The notes beneath the pieces are model-generated. The model saw only the letters and a list, made by a program, of their open reading frames with translations, made no database searches and was not told where the DNA came from. From NCBI GenBank assembly GCA_041263285.1, contig JBFSVS010000007.1, positions 1-43,863 of the forward strand: a DNA stretch of 43,863 bases, in the 5' to 3' direction. This document shows, in pieces, positions 7,033-15,674 of this stretch; position 1 is the stretch's first letter, and every line of letters starts with the position of its first letter. Origin of the DNA: Acidiparvus fluvialis (GTDB lineage: Bacteria; Acidobacteriota; Holophagae; Holophagales; Holophagaceae). The position numbers were made by a program, and so were the translations under genes.

Positions 7033-9291
7033 TTGGCTAAAAGACAAGAGGCTTTGGACTACCATTCCAAAGGCCGCAAAGGGAAAATTGAGGTTATTCC
7101 TTCGAAACCCACGAGTACATCTCGTGATTTAAGCCTTGCCTACTCTCCCGGAGTAGCTGAGCCTTGCCTTGAAATTGCCCAAAATCCCGACGATGTCTAT
7201 CAATACACTGCAAAGGGGAATTTAGTAGGCGTGATCAGCAATGGAACAGCCGTCCTGGGTCTTGGTAACATCGGTGCTCTCGCAAGTAAACCGGTGATGG
7301 AGGGTAAGGGTGTTCTATTCAAGCGTTTCGCTGATATTGATGTTTTTGATATTGAAGTAAATGAAGAGGATCCTGAAAAATTTATTCAGATAGTAAAAGC
7401 TCTCGAGCCTACTTTTGGAGGAATTAATCTCGAAGACCTTAAGGCACCAGAATGTTTTGAGATTGAAGAAAAACTGAGAAAGATACTGAACATTCCCATC
7501 ATGCATGATGATCAACATGGAACAGCAATTATAGCTACGGCGGCTTTATTTAACTCTCTCGAAATCTCCCAAAAGGATATCGCTAAAATTAAGGTGGTCT
7601 TTAGCGGCGCCGGAGCTAGCGCAATTGCCTGTGCCAATATGATGGTCTCAACGGGCGTTAAACTTGAAAATTTATGGCTTTGTGACACCAAGGGTCTTGT
7701 TCATTCAGATCGCAATGACGGGATGAATCCTTATAAGTCTAAGTTTGCCAAAAAATCTAATCTAAGGACTCTCGCCGAAGTCATAAAGGGTGCCGACGTT
7801 TTTGTCGGTTGTAGTACTAAGGGAGTATTGACAGTCGAAATGGTGAAATCCATGGCCCCCAACCCCATTGTGTTTGCTTTAGCTAATCCAGATCCCGAGA
7901 TTGATTACCCAGTTGCAAAAGCAGCACGTCCTGACCTAATTATGGCGACTGGACGAAGCGACTATCCCAATCAAGTTAATAATGTCCTTGGTTTTCCATT
8001 TATTTTTCGAGGTGCTTTAGATGTCCAGGCAAGAGAAATTAATGAATCAATGAAACTCGCTGCAGCCAAAGCTCTAGCAGCCCTTGCTCGAGAGGAGGTA
8101 CCTGATTCCGTTAGCCGAGCCTACGGAGGTCAAGCATTTTCCTTCGGCCCTGAATATATAATCCCCAAGCCTTTCGATACTCGGGTTCTTCTATGGGTAG
8201 CACCTGCAGTAGCAAAAGCGGCAATGGACTCCGGGGTAGCCCGAAATCCAATTCATGATTTTGATCGTTATCGGGAACACTTAGAGGACCTTCAAGGTCG
8301 AAGTAAGGATTTAATTCGCTCAGTCATCAATCGAGCCAAGCTAGACCCCAAAAGGATTATCTTCCCTGAATCAGATCATCCGCTCATTCTTCAAGCCTGT
8401 GAATCTTTGATGGAGGAGGGAATCTGTCATCCAATCCTCATTGGATCACCCGAAAGGATTCAAAAGGTAATCACAAGTTTAGGATTAGACCTTCCAGGAA
8501 TAGAAATTATCGATCCCGATGACCCAGACTTGAAGAATACTGCTACCGAGCTTTATCTTGAACTAAGGAAGCATAAGGGTATTGGATGGGAAGATGCTAA
8601 AAGACAGGTTTCGCGCCCCCTTGTATTTGGATCGCTCTTGTGTCGAATGAATCGAGCTGAGGGACTCCTTTCGGGTTTGTCTTCGTCCTACCCTAAAACC
8701 ATAAAGCCTTGTCTTGAAGTCATTGGTACCCGCAAAGGTGTTCAAAGAGTTGCAGGAGTTTACATCACTATTTTGAAAGATAGAGTTCTATTCCTTGCCG
8801 ATACGACAATGACTATCCAGCCCACGTCCGATGAATTAAGTGAAATAGCGATCATGACCGCTGACTTAGCTCTCAATCGATTTGGCATTGAGCCTAAAGT
8901 GGCTCTGCTTTCTTATTCTAATTTTGGAACAGTAAATAATTTAGATATTGAGATTATTCGTGAAGCTGCTAAAAAGATCCAAACCCTGCGTCCTGACATT
9001 AAATGTGATGGTGAAGTTCAAGCCGATACCGCTTTATCAAAGCGTATATTAGCTGAGAAATTTCCTTGGTCAGCACTTCAGGGGGGCGCGAATGTCCTCA
9101 TTTTCCCCAACCTCGCGAGTGCAAATATTAGTTATAAACTCATCCAACGATTGGCCAACGCAGAGATTATGGGTCCCATCACCTGTGGTATGGACTCTCC
9201 CGTTAATGTCCTTCAACAAGAATCATCATTGAATGACGTCATTCATATGGCGGCTATTACTGTAGTTGAAGCCCAAGACTCAGGTCGTTAA
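7033..9291 (+). CDS. maeB: NADP-type malic enzyme fused to phosphotransacetylase-like domain
   Basis: A 752-residue MaeB-type protein. Residues 1 to about 430 are malic enzyme: the N-terminal LAYSPGVAEPCLEI, the metal region FGGINLEDLKAPECFEIE, IMHDDQHGTAII, and the dinucleotide-binding VVFSGAGASAIACA. Residues about 430-752 form a phosphate acetyltransferase-like domain (RIIFPESDHPLILQA, KPCLEVIG, and DGEVQADTAL with PNLASANISYKL near the end). It decarboxylates malate to pyruvate; the second domain is generally regulatory in this family. The start is TTG at 7033, supported by GGAG at 7022-7025, 7 nt away. An 8-bp inverted repeat (CTAAATGA at 6957-6964 and TCATTTAG at 7009-7016) sits in the 80-nt gap upstream. 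Confidence 0.95.
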   Translation: MAKRQEALDYHSKGRKGKIEVIPSKPTSTSRDLSLAYSPGVAEPCLEIAQNPDDVYQYTAKGNLVGVISNGTAVLGLGNIGALASKPVMEGKGVLFKRFADIDVFDIEVNEEDPEKFIQIVKALEPTFGGINLEDLKAPECFEIEEKLRKILNIPIMHDDQHGTAIIATAALFNSLEISQKDIAKIKVVFSGAGASAIACANMMVSTGVKLENLWLCDTKGLVHSDRNDGMNPYKSKFAKKSNLRTLAEVIKGADVFVGCSTKGVLTVEMVKSMAPNPIVFALANPDPEIDYPVAKAARPDLIMATGRSDYPNQVNNVLGFPFIFRGALDVQAREINESMKLAAAKALAALAREEVPDSVSRAYGGQAFSFGPEYIIPKPFDTRVLLWVAPAVAKAAMDSGVARNPIHDFDRYREHLEDLQGRSKDLIRSVINRAKLDPKRIIFPESDHPLILQACESLMEEGICHPILIGSPERIQKVITSLGLDLPGIEIIDPDDPDLKNTATELYLELRKHKGIGWEDAKRQVSRPLVFGSLLCRMNRAEGLLSGLSSSYPKTIKPCLEVIGTRKGVQRVAGVYITILKDRVLFLADTTMTIQPTSDELSEIAIMTADLALNRFGIEPKVALLSYSNFGTVNNLDIEIIREAAKKIQTLRPDIKCDGEVQADTALSKRILAEKFPWSALQGGANVLIFPNLASANISYKLIQRLANAEIMGPITCGMDSPVNVLQQESSLNDVIHMAAITVVEAQDSGR

Positions 9292-9293
9292 AG

Positions 9294-9932
9294 ATGGTTT
9301 TTAAAACTAGGCCGCTTTGGTTAATTGTTGGGGGGCGAGTTCGTCTTGGTAGGTGGATTGCTGAAGACTTGGCTCTAGATCATGATCTGATTCTAACAAG
9401 TTCTAGGCCCTGGAAAGATGAAGATTGGCATCGTAGCATATCTTCGATTCAGCATACATTTACATGGGATGCTTCTTCTAGTGATATTGGAAGGCTAATC
9501 GGATCAGATTTAAAGTCAGCCCTTGGTGACAATTTGAAAATAGATGGAGTCTGTTTTCTAAGTAGCACTTTCAATGAACAAACACTAGGAACTTGGGACT
9601 TAAGGGGTATCCAGAAGACCTTCGATACAAATCTCATCTTTCCAATTCTATGTTCACAGGAGATTTTACCTTTTTTAAACCCAAGGGCAGCTCTCCATTA
9701 TTTTCTAGATCATTCAATTCATAGTCCTTATAAAAAGCGTTTACCCTATTCTGCCGCAAAGGCAGGATTGAACAATTTTATTGAAGGCTTTCGTAACCTA
9801 GTTGGTGGAGAGATCAAAGTCCACGGACATATGCTGGGAACTGTCATTAAAGACGGTGAACCAGTGCCACCTCGAGTTTATACATCTCCACATCCATTTT
9901 CATTGGTCATGAGCAAAATTAGGGGCATATAA
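9294..9932 (+). CDS. FolM/pteridine reductase-like short-chain dehydrogenase
   Basis: A 212-residue SDR-fold protein that begins 2 nt after the maeB stop. Visible are a variant dinucleotide loop (GGRVRLGRWIAEDLA, with GGxxxxG in place of TGxxxGIG), a central Asn segment (FDTNLIFPILCSQEILPFL), ALHYFLDHSI as the Ser-strand equivalent, and the catalytic YSAAK. The overall pattern and the HYFLDHSI/YSAAKAGLNN arrangement resemble E. coli FolM and trypanosomatid pteridine reductase, which reduce dihydropteridines. It is shorter than FolM at the C-terminus and the usual NNA motif reads LSS, so activity is uncertain. Confidence 0.65.
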   Translation: MVFKTRPLWLIVGGRVRLGRWIAEDLALDHDLILTSSRPWKDEDWHRSISSIQHTFTWDASSSDIGRLIGSDLKSALGDNLKIDGVCFLSSTFNEQTLGTWDLRGIQKTFDTNLIFPILCSQEILPFLNPRAALHYFLDHSIHSPYKKRLPYSAAKAGLNNFIEGFRNLVGGEIKVHGHMLGTVIKDGEPVPPRVYTSPHPFSLVMSKIRGI

Positions 9933-10015
9933 AAAACTTGGAATACCTAACATGGCCTAAGGTGAGATGTCTTCTTAAGGTAAACTCGATTCTAAGATCG
10001 AACCTTGTGATACGC

Positions 10016-10067
10016 AATTGATCAAGTTATTCTTAGAAATATTTTGAAAGTATTAGTAGGATCAATT
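10016..10067. repeat. Inverted repeat upstream of the DUF4153 gene
   Basis: Perfect 8-bp arms, AATTGATC at 10016-10023 and GATCAATT at 10060-10067, enclose 36 nt. The repeat lies in the otherwise empty 151-nt gap 9933-10083, ending 16 nt before the ATG at 10084, whose Shine-Dalgarno GAGG follows directly. A smaller TCGAT/ATCGA pair lies at 9986-10001. It could be an operator or a leader stem; no T-run follows, so it is not a terminator. Confidence 0.35.
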
Positions 10068-10083
10068 CAAAAGAGGTCTCTGA

Positions 10084-11775
10084 ATGAATAGCCTTTCACT
10101 AAGATTTTTCAAATCTACTAGTCTAGTATTGGCAGTCTTTCAGGCTTTATTTCTATGGTTACTTCACCATCTTATTCAATCTAGGATCTGGCCTGCTACT
10201 CAACCCCATTGGTTTGTTCCCGCTTATTTGATTGTTATTTTTACTCCGATAACATTTTATCTATTGTGGCCGTATCGATCGGCCGCAATACTTAGGCGAT
10301 GGACGACATACCTCATTTTTTTTCTTTTGATCGCTGGCTATCTTGGATTTAGAGACCTTCCCGCCCTTACGAATGATACTGATTTAGATGAAGCTCGTAT
10401 TGCTGGGTTTGTCATACCATGGATCATTGCTTGGCTGATTGGAATACCTTTAGTCCGAACAAGACTTGAAAGTACTTATTGGCGGATACCTTATAAAGTT
10501 TTTTTTCGTAATTGTGGGCGTTGCTATCTAACTTTAGGAGAAGCATCTGTTTTTGTTGGCCTTTTTTGGTCCTTATTGCAGCTATGTGCCGCTCTCTTCT
10601 TAACGCTTGATATTAATTTTTTTGAGGAGATTTTTACTGATCCCCGATTTGCCTATCCGGCAACGACTCTAGCCTTAGCTATTGCAATCCAAATTATCGA
10701 TAATAACGACGAGCTTTTTCAAACCGTACTAAATCACGTACTAGCGATTTTAAAGTGGTTCTTACCCCTTTCTGGCGCTATCGCAATTATATTTTCAATT
10801 GCCTTGATTCCTAAGTTACCTACCCTCCTTTTTAGTGGCCAACGCATCATTGATAGTTCAACCCTTTTTGCCCTTGTGGTTTTTAATCTCTTATTCTTTA
10901 ATGCTGCCTATCGCGAGGGTGATACGGATTCTATTTATGCTCCTTGGTTACAAAGAGTTCTTCGAGTCATTCCTCCTTTGCTTGTCCTAATAGCAATAAC
11001 GGGCCTCTATTCTTTGTCCATCCGTATTTGGGAGTTAGGTTTAACTCCAGCTCGGTATTGGGGATTTATGACTGGCATATTTTCAGTATTTTTTTCCATG
11101 GGCTACGGTTATGCGAGTTTCCAAAAAGATCCCTGGTTAAAAACTATTGAGGCTATCAATACTCGCTTATTGGTTGTCATATTCTTCACCCTTTTAGTGA
11201 GTTTGACCCCCCCTGCTGATCCATTCCGTTTAAGCGTTTCATCACAAATCAATCGATCCATCAATGGGTTAACCATGGAGTCGACTTCCGGTGCTCTTCA
11301 GTACTTAAGGTTCGACTCAGGCGAACGAGGACGGAGAGCACTTAATGGTTTGGCTCAAGGGGCTTACGATATACCAGATTTAGATAAGCGCTCATTCATC
11401 CAAAACGAATCTAAAAGAATGTTAGCGCTTAAGTCTAAGAAAGACTTGAAAAGCGGGGGTGGTTCAGCAACTCCTGATCGATATCGAGAATGGCGCTCAC
11501 AATTAAAGATTGTTCCTTCTTCCTCAACTATCGATCAACAACTTGAAGACGCTATCAGGCAAGAATTTCTTAGGTCTGCCTCCATGCTCGACCCGATAGG
11601 TAAAAAGATCCCGTCACCTCGCCTAATTTTTGTTGATCTAGATGGAGATGAAATCGCCGAAGCTCTCCTGTTGTCGGGGGCTTTGCGCGGAGATCCGTTG
11701 CAAATGCGAGACTTTATTGCTTTTAAAATCTCCAATGGTGGTTGGATTCGCTGGTCGTCAGGCCAGTGGGGTTAG
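10084..11775 (+). CDS. DUF4153 polytopic membrane protein with Asp-loop C-terminal domain
   Basis: A 563-residue protein. Residues 1 to about 385 hold some nine or ten hydrophobic helices in the DUF4153 arrangement (VFVGLFWSLLQLCAALF, ATTLALAIAIQII, LPLSGAIAIIFSIALIP, VLLLIAITGLYSL-like helices), ending in the family's DPFRLSVSSQINR segment. After this comes a soluble tail (about 395-563) with the segment VDLDGDEIAEALLL near residues 517-530, a DxDxD calcium-loop-like motif as in FG-GAP/EF-like repeats. DUF4153 proteins have no established biochemical role. The ATG at 10084 has a GAGG ribosome site. It stands alone, with a 151-nt upstream gap. Confidence 0.8.
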   Translation: MNSLSLRFFKSTSLVLAVFQALFLWLLHHLIQSRIWPATQPHWFVPAYLIVIFTPITFYLLWPYRSAAILRRWTTYLIFFLLIAGYLGFRDLPALTNDTDLDEARIAGFVIPWIIAWLIGIPLVRTRLESTYWRIPYKVFFRNCGRCYLTLGEASVFVGLFWSLLQLCAALFLTLDINFFEEIFTDPRFAYPATTLALAIAIQIIDNNDELFQTVLNHVLAILKWFLPLSGAIAIIFSIALIPKLPTLLFSGQRIIDSSTLFALVVFNLLFFNAAYREGDTDSIYAPWLQRVLRVIPPLLVLIAITGLYSLSIRIWELGLTPARYWGFMTGIFSVFFSMGYGYASFQKDPWLKTIEAINTRLLVVIFFTLLVSLTPPADPFRLSVSSQINRSINGLTMESTSGALQYLRFDSGERGRRALNGLAQGAYDIPDLDKRSFIQNESKRMLALKSKKDLKSGGGSATPDRYREWRSQLKIVPSSSTIDQQLEDAIRQEFLRSASMLDPIGKKIPSPRLIFVDLDGDEIAEALLLSGALRGDPLQMRDFIAFKISNGGWIRWSSGQWG

Positions 11776-12066
11776 CCTCTACCCTTCAATCTATTCAAAT
11801 TTTAGACTAGTTATGACAATGAAATTTATAAGTTATTTGATGGCGAGTTCATCTATAACAAGAGGGGTGCAAATAAGCGAATATTTTAGTTGGGTTATGG
11901 GAAGAAAATTTTGAGTAAATCCCTTACCAAATAAAATATGAACACTAAAATTCCGACACTCAATTCAGCGGCATATTTTTTTTGTAAAAATTCTTTTAAC
12001 GCTTTCATAAAATTTCTTCCATGTAAAGACTTAGATTTTTCAGGGATACATAAAAATGATAACTGG
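11776..12066. other. AT-rich intergenic stretch
   Basis: A 291-nt gap between the DUF4153 and CocE-like genes. The only candidate gene is the mini ORF at 11895-12008 on the minus strand. I see no hairpin-plus-T-run terminator, no tRNA and no convincing promoter. Confidence 0.5.
11895..12008 (-). CDS. Candidate small single-helix membrane protein
   Basis: A possible 37-residue protein beginning MKALKEFLQKKYAAEL, followed by a strongly hydrophobic helix (about residues 16-35, SVGILVFIFYLV then RDLLKIFF). The head is basic and amphipathic, so an in-out tail-anchored peptide is plausible. It lies 58 nt downstream of, and on the same strand as, the CocE-like gene, with a weak GGAAG ribosome site before the ATG. 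Length alone gives no statistical support; it is listed because the sequence looks like a designed helix rather than random AT-rich translation. Confidence 0.35.
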   Translation of the reverse strand: MKALKEFLQKKYAAELSVGILVFIFYLVRDLLKIFFP

Positions 12067-13932
12067 TTAATTTTTAATTTGCAAAAATTCAATCCGACTC
12101 ATATGTCGGGGAGAATGAAAAATACGCTGGGTCGCTTTTTGGAAGTCTTCAGGCTTGGCATCTTTGATAGTCATAAAGACCTGGGGATTACGATCGACAA
12201 TAGGAAACCATGATGATTGAACATGGACCATAAGGCGGTGGCCTTTTTTAAAAGTATGAAAGATGTCCTGAAGGATGAAGGGTACTTCGGTGATTTCATT
12301 AGGAACGAAAGGCTCCGGTCTACTGTAACTGTTTCGGTACTTCCCTCGAAGAGTATCGCCTCGAACCAACATTTGATATCCACCTGCGTTCCAATTTTTG
12401 GGACTATCGGCTGGAGTCGGGGCATTATTAGGAAAGACATCAATCACTTTGACAGTGAAATCACTGTCAGTACCACTGGTGCTAGCAAAGAGATGCACTT
12501 TAAGTGGGCCCGCAATAGTTAAATCACTTTCAAGGGGCTCTGTTTCGAAGACTAAGACATCAGGACGACTCGAAGCAAAGCGTTGATCTTCGGTCATATA
12601 AGTTCTCGAGTAGCCAAAAGTAATGTCCATTGTATAGGGGACGGGCTTAGCAGGATCGGAGATCCATTCACTTGGTAAAATTCCCGACTGGACCTTGACA
12701 GGTTCAAAAGCAAGTCCACCTTTAGGTTGAAAATAAATTGCTGATTGAACAGCTTCTTTAGGTGGCCAAGCATCGAAGAAGCGCCATTGATTCGAACCTG
12801 TTTCAAAAACTGTGGCTTTCGCTAAATTCATTGCGCCTTTATTTTTGAGGAAATGGTTAAAGAAAGGTAACTCTATTTCTTTCTGAAAAAAGAGGCTGGT
12901 GTTCGCATCAAACACGGCACTGCCCACTCGAGATCCATCACCACGGGCCCATTGCCCGTGGGTCCACGGGCCCATGACGAGGCGATTGTTGGTGCTAGGA
13001 CTCTGCTTATTAATCGTCTTAAAAGTAGCTAGGGGTCCAAAGAGATCTTCTGCATCAAACCAGCCCCCTACTGTCAGAACAGCGGGTTTAATATCTAGCA
13101 AGTGAGGTCTAAGGTTTCGAGCCTGCCAATAAGTATCAAACGCATCGTGACTGATGTAAGCATCCCAATAAATTGCTTGATTGCCCAAAACCTTACTGAG
13201 ATTAGAGAGGTTAGACTTTTTAAGATAAAAGTCATAGCCATCTGGATTATCAATCAATATTGGCTTGGGTGCCTCAGAAATAGGTTCGGGTCGATACCCG
13301 CCAAAGCGAGTGAAAAATCCAAAATTAGCGGCTAATTGAAAAGCACCTAAATGATAAGCGTCATCCCCTTCCCAAAGATCAATCATGGGAGCTTGGGGGG
13401 ACACTGCTTTTAGTGCCGGGTGGTGACTGATCATCCCTTGAGCCACCATATGGCCCGGCCAGCTAATGCCCCACATACCCACGCGCCCATTATTGCGAGG
13501 GATGTTTTTAATTAGCCAGTCGATAGTGTCATAAGTATCTGTCGTCTCATCAGTATCTTTGGGTCCTTTTTTTAATTTGACAGGATTCATGTCCACAAAA
13601 ATGCCTTCGCTCTTCCACCGACCTCGGACATCTTGGTAAACATAAATATAGTCCTCGCCATCAAAGGAACGACTTGGTCCTACACTTGCTCTATAACTAT
13701 CAAGACCATATGGAGCAACGCTGTAGGGTGTTCTAAGGAGAAGAATGGGGTGTTTTTGTGAGTTGTCCTTAGGTATATAAATAGAGGTGAACAGGCGGAT
13801 TCCATCACGCATCGTGACGTACTGTTCAAGTTTTGTGTATCGGTCCTGAACTAAAGTAGTAGACTGGACAGGATTTTGAGCAAATAAAGATAAAGTTACT
13901 AGAATGATTAAGTACCAACGACGAACGCTCAC
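12067..13932 (-). CDS. Secreted CocE/NonD family hydrolase (peptidase S15-like)
   Basis: A 621-residue exported alpha/beta hydrolase. The signal peptide ends LFA-Q19. The catalytic domain shows RDGIRLFTSIYIP, the oxyanion Tyr region LLRTPYS, the nucleophile elbow MWGISWPGH, the Asp segment GGWFDAEDLFG and the His in MGPWTHGQW. The C-terminal jelly-roll domain (from about residue 400) is the X-Pro dipeptidyl-peptidase type, with TIAGPLKVHLFAS. Relatives are cocaine esterase, cephalosporin/glutaryl acylases and alpha-amino acid ester hydrolases; the substrate is unknown, probably an acylated or peptide-like compound. I prefer GTG at 13932, preceded by a GGGGGA stretch and giving a compact signal peptide, over the TTG at 13944. 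Confidence 0.9.
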   Translation of the reverse strand: MSVRRWYLIILVTLSLFAQNPVQSTTLVQDRYTKLEQYVTMRDGIRLFTSIYIPKDNSQKHPILLLRTPYSVAPYGLDSYRASVGPSRSFDGEDYIYVYQDVRGRWKSEGIFVDMNPVKLKKGPKDTDETTDTYDTIDWLIKNIPRNNGRVGMWGISWPGHMVAQGMISHHPALKAVSPQAPMIDLWEGDDAYHLGAFQLAANFGFFTRFGGYRPEPISEAPKPILIDNPDGYDFYLKKSNLSNLSKVLGNQAIYWDAYISHDAFDTYWQARNLRPHLLDIKPAVLTVGGWFDAEDLFGPLATFKTINKQSPSTNNRLVMGPWTHGQWARGDGSRVGSAVFDANTSLFFQKEIELPFFNHFLKNKGAMNLAKATVFETGSNQWRFFDAWPPKEAVQSAIYFQPKGGLAFEPVKVQSGILPSEWISDPAKPVPYTMDITFGYSRTYMTEDQRFASSRPDVLVFETEPLESDLTIAGPLKVHLFASTSGTDSDFTVKVIDVFPNNAPTPADSPKNWNAGGYQMLVRGDTLRGKYRNSYSRPEPFVPNEITEVPFILQDIFHTFKKGHRLMVHVQSSWFPIVDRNPQVFMTIKDAKPEDFQKATQRIFHSPRHMSRIEFLQIKN

Positions 13933-14039
13933 TGTATCCCCCAATATAATCAGACTTCATACTCATACAAAATGGGTATCAAAGACAAGTAAAAGGAAAA
14001 TTGTGGCAGTCTATTAGGGGACTTCCTGGGATTGGATTC

Positions 14040-14708
14040 ATGAAATTTAAAATCAATGAGATCTTTACTAGCCTTCAAGGCGAAGGGACTCGAGCTGGAC
14101 GCATGTGTTGTTTTATCCGGCTTACTGGGTGCCCCCTGCGATGTGTTTATTGCGATACCGAATATGCCTTCTATGAAGGTCAAATGAAAGAGTTAGATGA
14201 GATCTCAGGTGAAGTTATAAAACAGATAGGAACTCCAGGGTCTCAGATTAATGCTCCCTTCGTTGAACTCACAGGGGGAGAGCCTTTGGCTCATCCTCAT
14301 ACACGCGATTTATTGAGTCACTTTCTTGGGCTTAATTACGAGGTAGCAATCGAGACAGCGGGAAGTCATGATCTCTCCTTGGTACCCTCCCAGGTTATTA
14401 AAATTGTTGATCGAAAAACACCGGGAAGTGGCGAGGTAAATCAATGGCTAGAAACAAATCTAATGTACCTTGTACCGGGACAAGATGAGTTGAAGTTTGT
14501 TTTGGTTAATGAATCCGATTACGACTGGTCCAAACAATGGTGCCTTGAGCGCAAGATTTTAGACCATCATACGGTACTGTTTTCACCAGCATGGGGTTCA
14601 TTAAACCCTCAATGGCTTGCCGAGAAAATTATTAAAGATCGGTTACCTGTTCGCTATCAAACCCAACTTCATAAAGTGATTTGGGGGGCGGATCGAACAG
14701 GAGTATAA
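14040..14708 (+). CDS. queE: 7-carboxy-7-deazaguanine synthase
   Basis: A 222-residue radical-SAM enzyme that converts 6-carboxytetrahydropterin to 7-carboxy-7-deazaguanine in queuosine synthesis. The N-terminus reads KFKINEIFTSLQGEGTRAG, the family signature. The cluster motif CPLRCVYC (CxxxCxxC) binds the 4Fe-4S cluster, and LTGGEPL binds SAM. The ATG at 14040 is chosen because the family begins MKxxINEIF; the frame continues upstream without homology. A perfect TATAAT lies at 13945-13950, but without a good -35. The 3' end overlaps lipA on the other strand by 40 nt. The other queuosine genes (queC, queD) are not in the window. Confidence 0.95.
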   Translation: MKFKINEIFTSLQGEGTRAGRMCCFIRLTGCPLRCVYCDTEYAFYEGQMKELDEISGEVIKQIGTPGSQINAPFVELTGGEPLAHPHTRDLLSHFLGLNYEVAIETAGSHDLSLVPSQVIKIVDRKTPGSGEVNQWLETNLMYLVPGQDELKFVLVNESDYDWSKQWCLERKILDHHTVLFSPAWGSLNPQWLAEKIIKDRLPVRYQTQLHKVIWGADRTGV

Positions 14709-15598
14709 ACTCCTGAAAAATCAAAACTCTCTTTGGCGTGATAACTGCTACGCACCAGGGGTCCAGACTCCACCCTCACAAAACCCATAGACTCACCGTG
14801 TTGCCGATACATCTCAAATTCACTCGGTTCTACGAAGCGCTCTAGGGGGAGATGATTGGGTGTAGGAGGAAGATATTGTCCGAGAGTGACAATATCAACA
14901 CCCGATTGACGCCAATCTTCCATAAGACTAAGAATCTCTTCGGGAGTCTCACCAAGACCCAACATAATTCCGCTCTTGGTTTTCATAGAAAGGTTTTTCT
15001 TGAGACGATAGTCATGAGCGCGTTTTAAAAGCACCATCGATTGTTCGTAATTAGCGTCAGGTCGAACTCTTTTATATAATCTAGGAATCGTTTCAACATT
15101 ATGGTTAAGAACATTGGGTCGAGCATCAAGGACCCTGGTCAGAGATTGAATGGATCCCTGAAAGTCAGGAATAAGTACTTCGATACCGCAATGGGGATTC
15201 AGGGCTCTAATCCATTCGATAGTCTTGGAAAAATGATTGGCTCCCCCATCGGGTAAATCGTCTCGATTCACGCTAGTTACTACGGCAAACTTTAGTTGTA
15301 AGGCTGCCACAGCTGCTGCTAATCGTTGCGGCTCTCCGGGATCCAAGGCTCCAGGTTGGCCCTTACCAACTGAGCAAAAACTACAGTGACGTGTACACAC
15401 ATCCCCCATTAACATAAAGGTCGCAGTTCGATGGATACCCCAACATTCGTTCAGGTTCGGGCAGCGAGCTTCTTCGCAAACGGTCACGAGGGCTTTTGAT
15501 CGGATCAGCTCCATTACTTCATTCACCACTTCAGGTGCAGGAACTTTTATTTTCAACCACTCAGGTCGGGGACCTGGTAGCACAGGGGGGCGTGTCAA
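14669..15598 (-). CDS. lipA: Lipoyl synthase
   Basis: A 309-residue radical-SAM enzyme that inserts two sulfurs into octanoyl groups on lipoyl domains. Both cluster motifs are complete: the auxiliary CxxxxCxxxxxC in CEEARCPNLNEC and the radical-SAM CxxxCxxC in CTRHCSFC. Other family marks are RDDLPDGG, NHNVETIPRLY, KSGIMLGLGE, TLGQYLPP and the C-terminal RSSYHA that positions the auxiliary cluster. The start is TTG at 15598, supported by GGGAG about 6 nt upstream. The last 40 nt run antiparallel to the end of queE. The partner lipB is not in the window. Confidence 0.97.
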   Translation of the reverse strand: MTRPPVLPGPRPEWLKIKVPAPEVVNEVMELIRSKALVTVCEEARCPNLNECWGIHRTATFMLMGDVCTRHCSFCSVGKGQPGALDPGEPQRLAAAVAALQLKFAVVTSVNRDDLPDGGANHFSKTIEWIRALNPHCGIEVLIPDFQGSIQSLTRVLDARPNVLNHNVETIPRLYKRVRPDANYEQSMVLLKRAHDYRLKKNLSMKTKSGIMLGLGETPEEILSLMEDWRQSGVDIVTLGQYLPPTPNHLPLERFVEPSEFEMYRQHGESMGFVRVESGPLVRSSYHAKESFDFSGVYTPVRSAPQITL

Positions 15599-15662
15599 AT
15601 TTTCTCCCTTAAATCAAGGATTGAGATGATTCATTCTAGCCTTAAAATACCAAGGCCTACGT

Positions 15663-15668
15663 TAGAAT
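15663..15668 (+). promoter_or_regulatory. Candidate -10 box of scpA
   Basis: TAGAAT, 6 nt before the scpA ATG at 15675, with no Shine-Dalgarno between. If it is used, the transcript would start at or next to the ATG (leaderless). No convincing -35 is present, so this is tentative. Confidence 0.3.
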
Positions 15669-15674
15669 ATCTAC

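Noticed and set aside
12941..12975. Strong GC hairpin (CCACGGGC/GCCCGTGG) and a 12-bp direct repeat CCACGGGCCCAT
   Set aside because: It falls in the conserved catalytic His region of the CocE-like gene (MGPWTHGQWARGDG); codon and motif constraints explain it better than a regulatory element.
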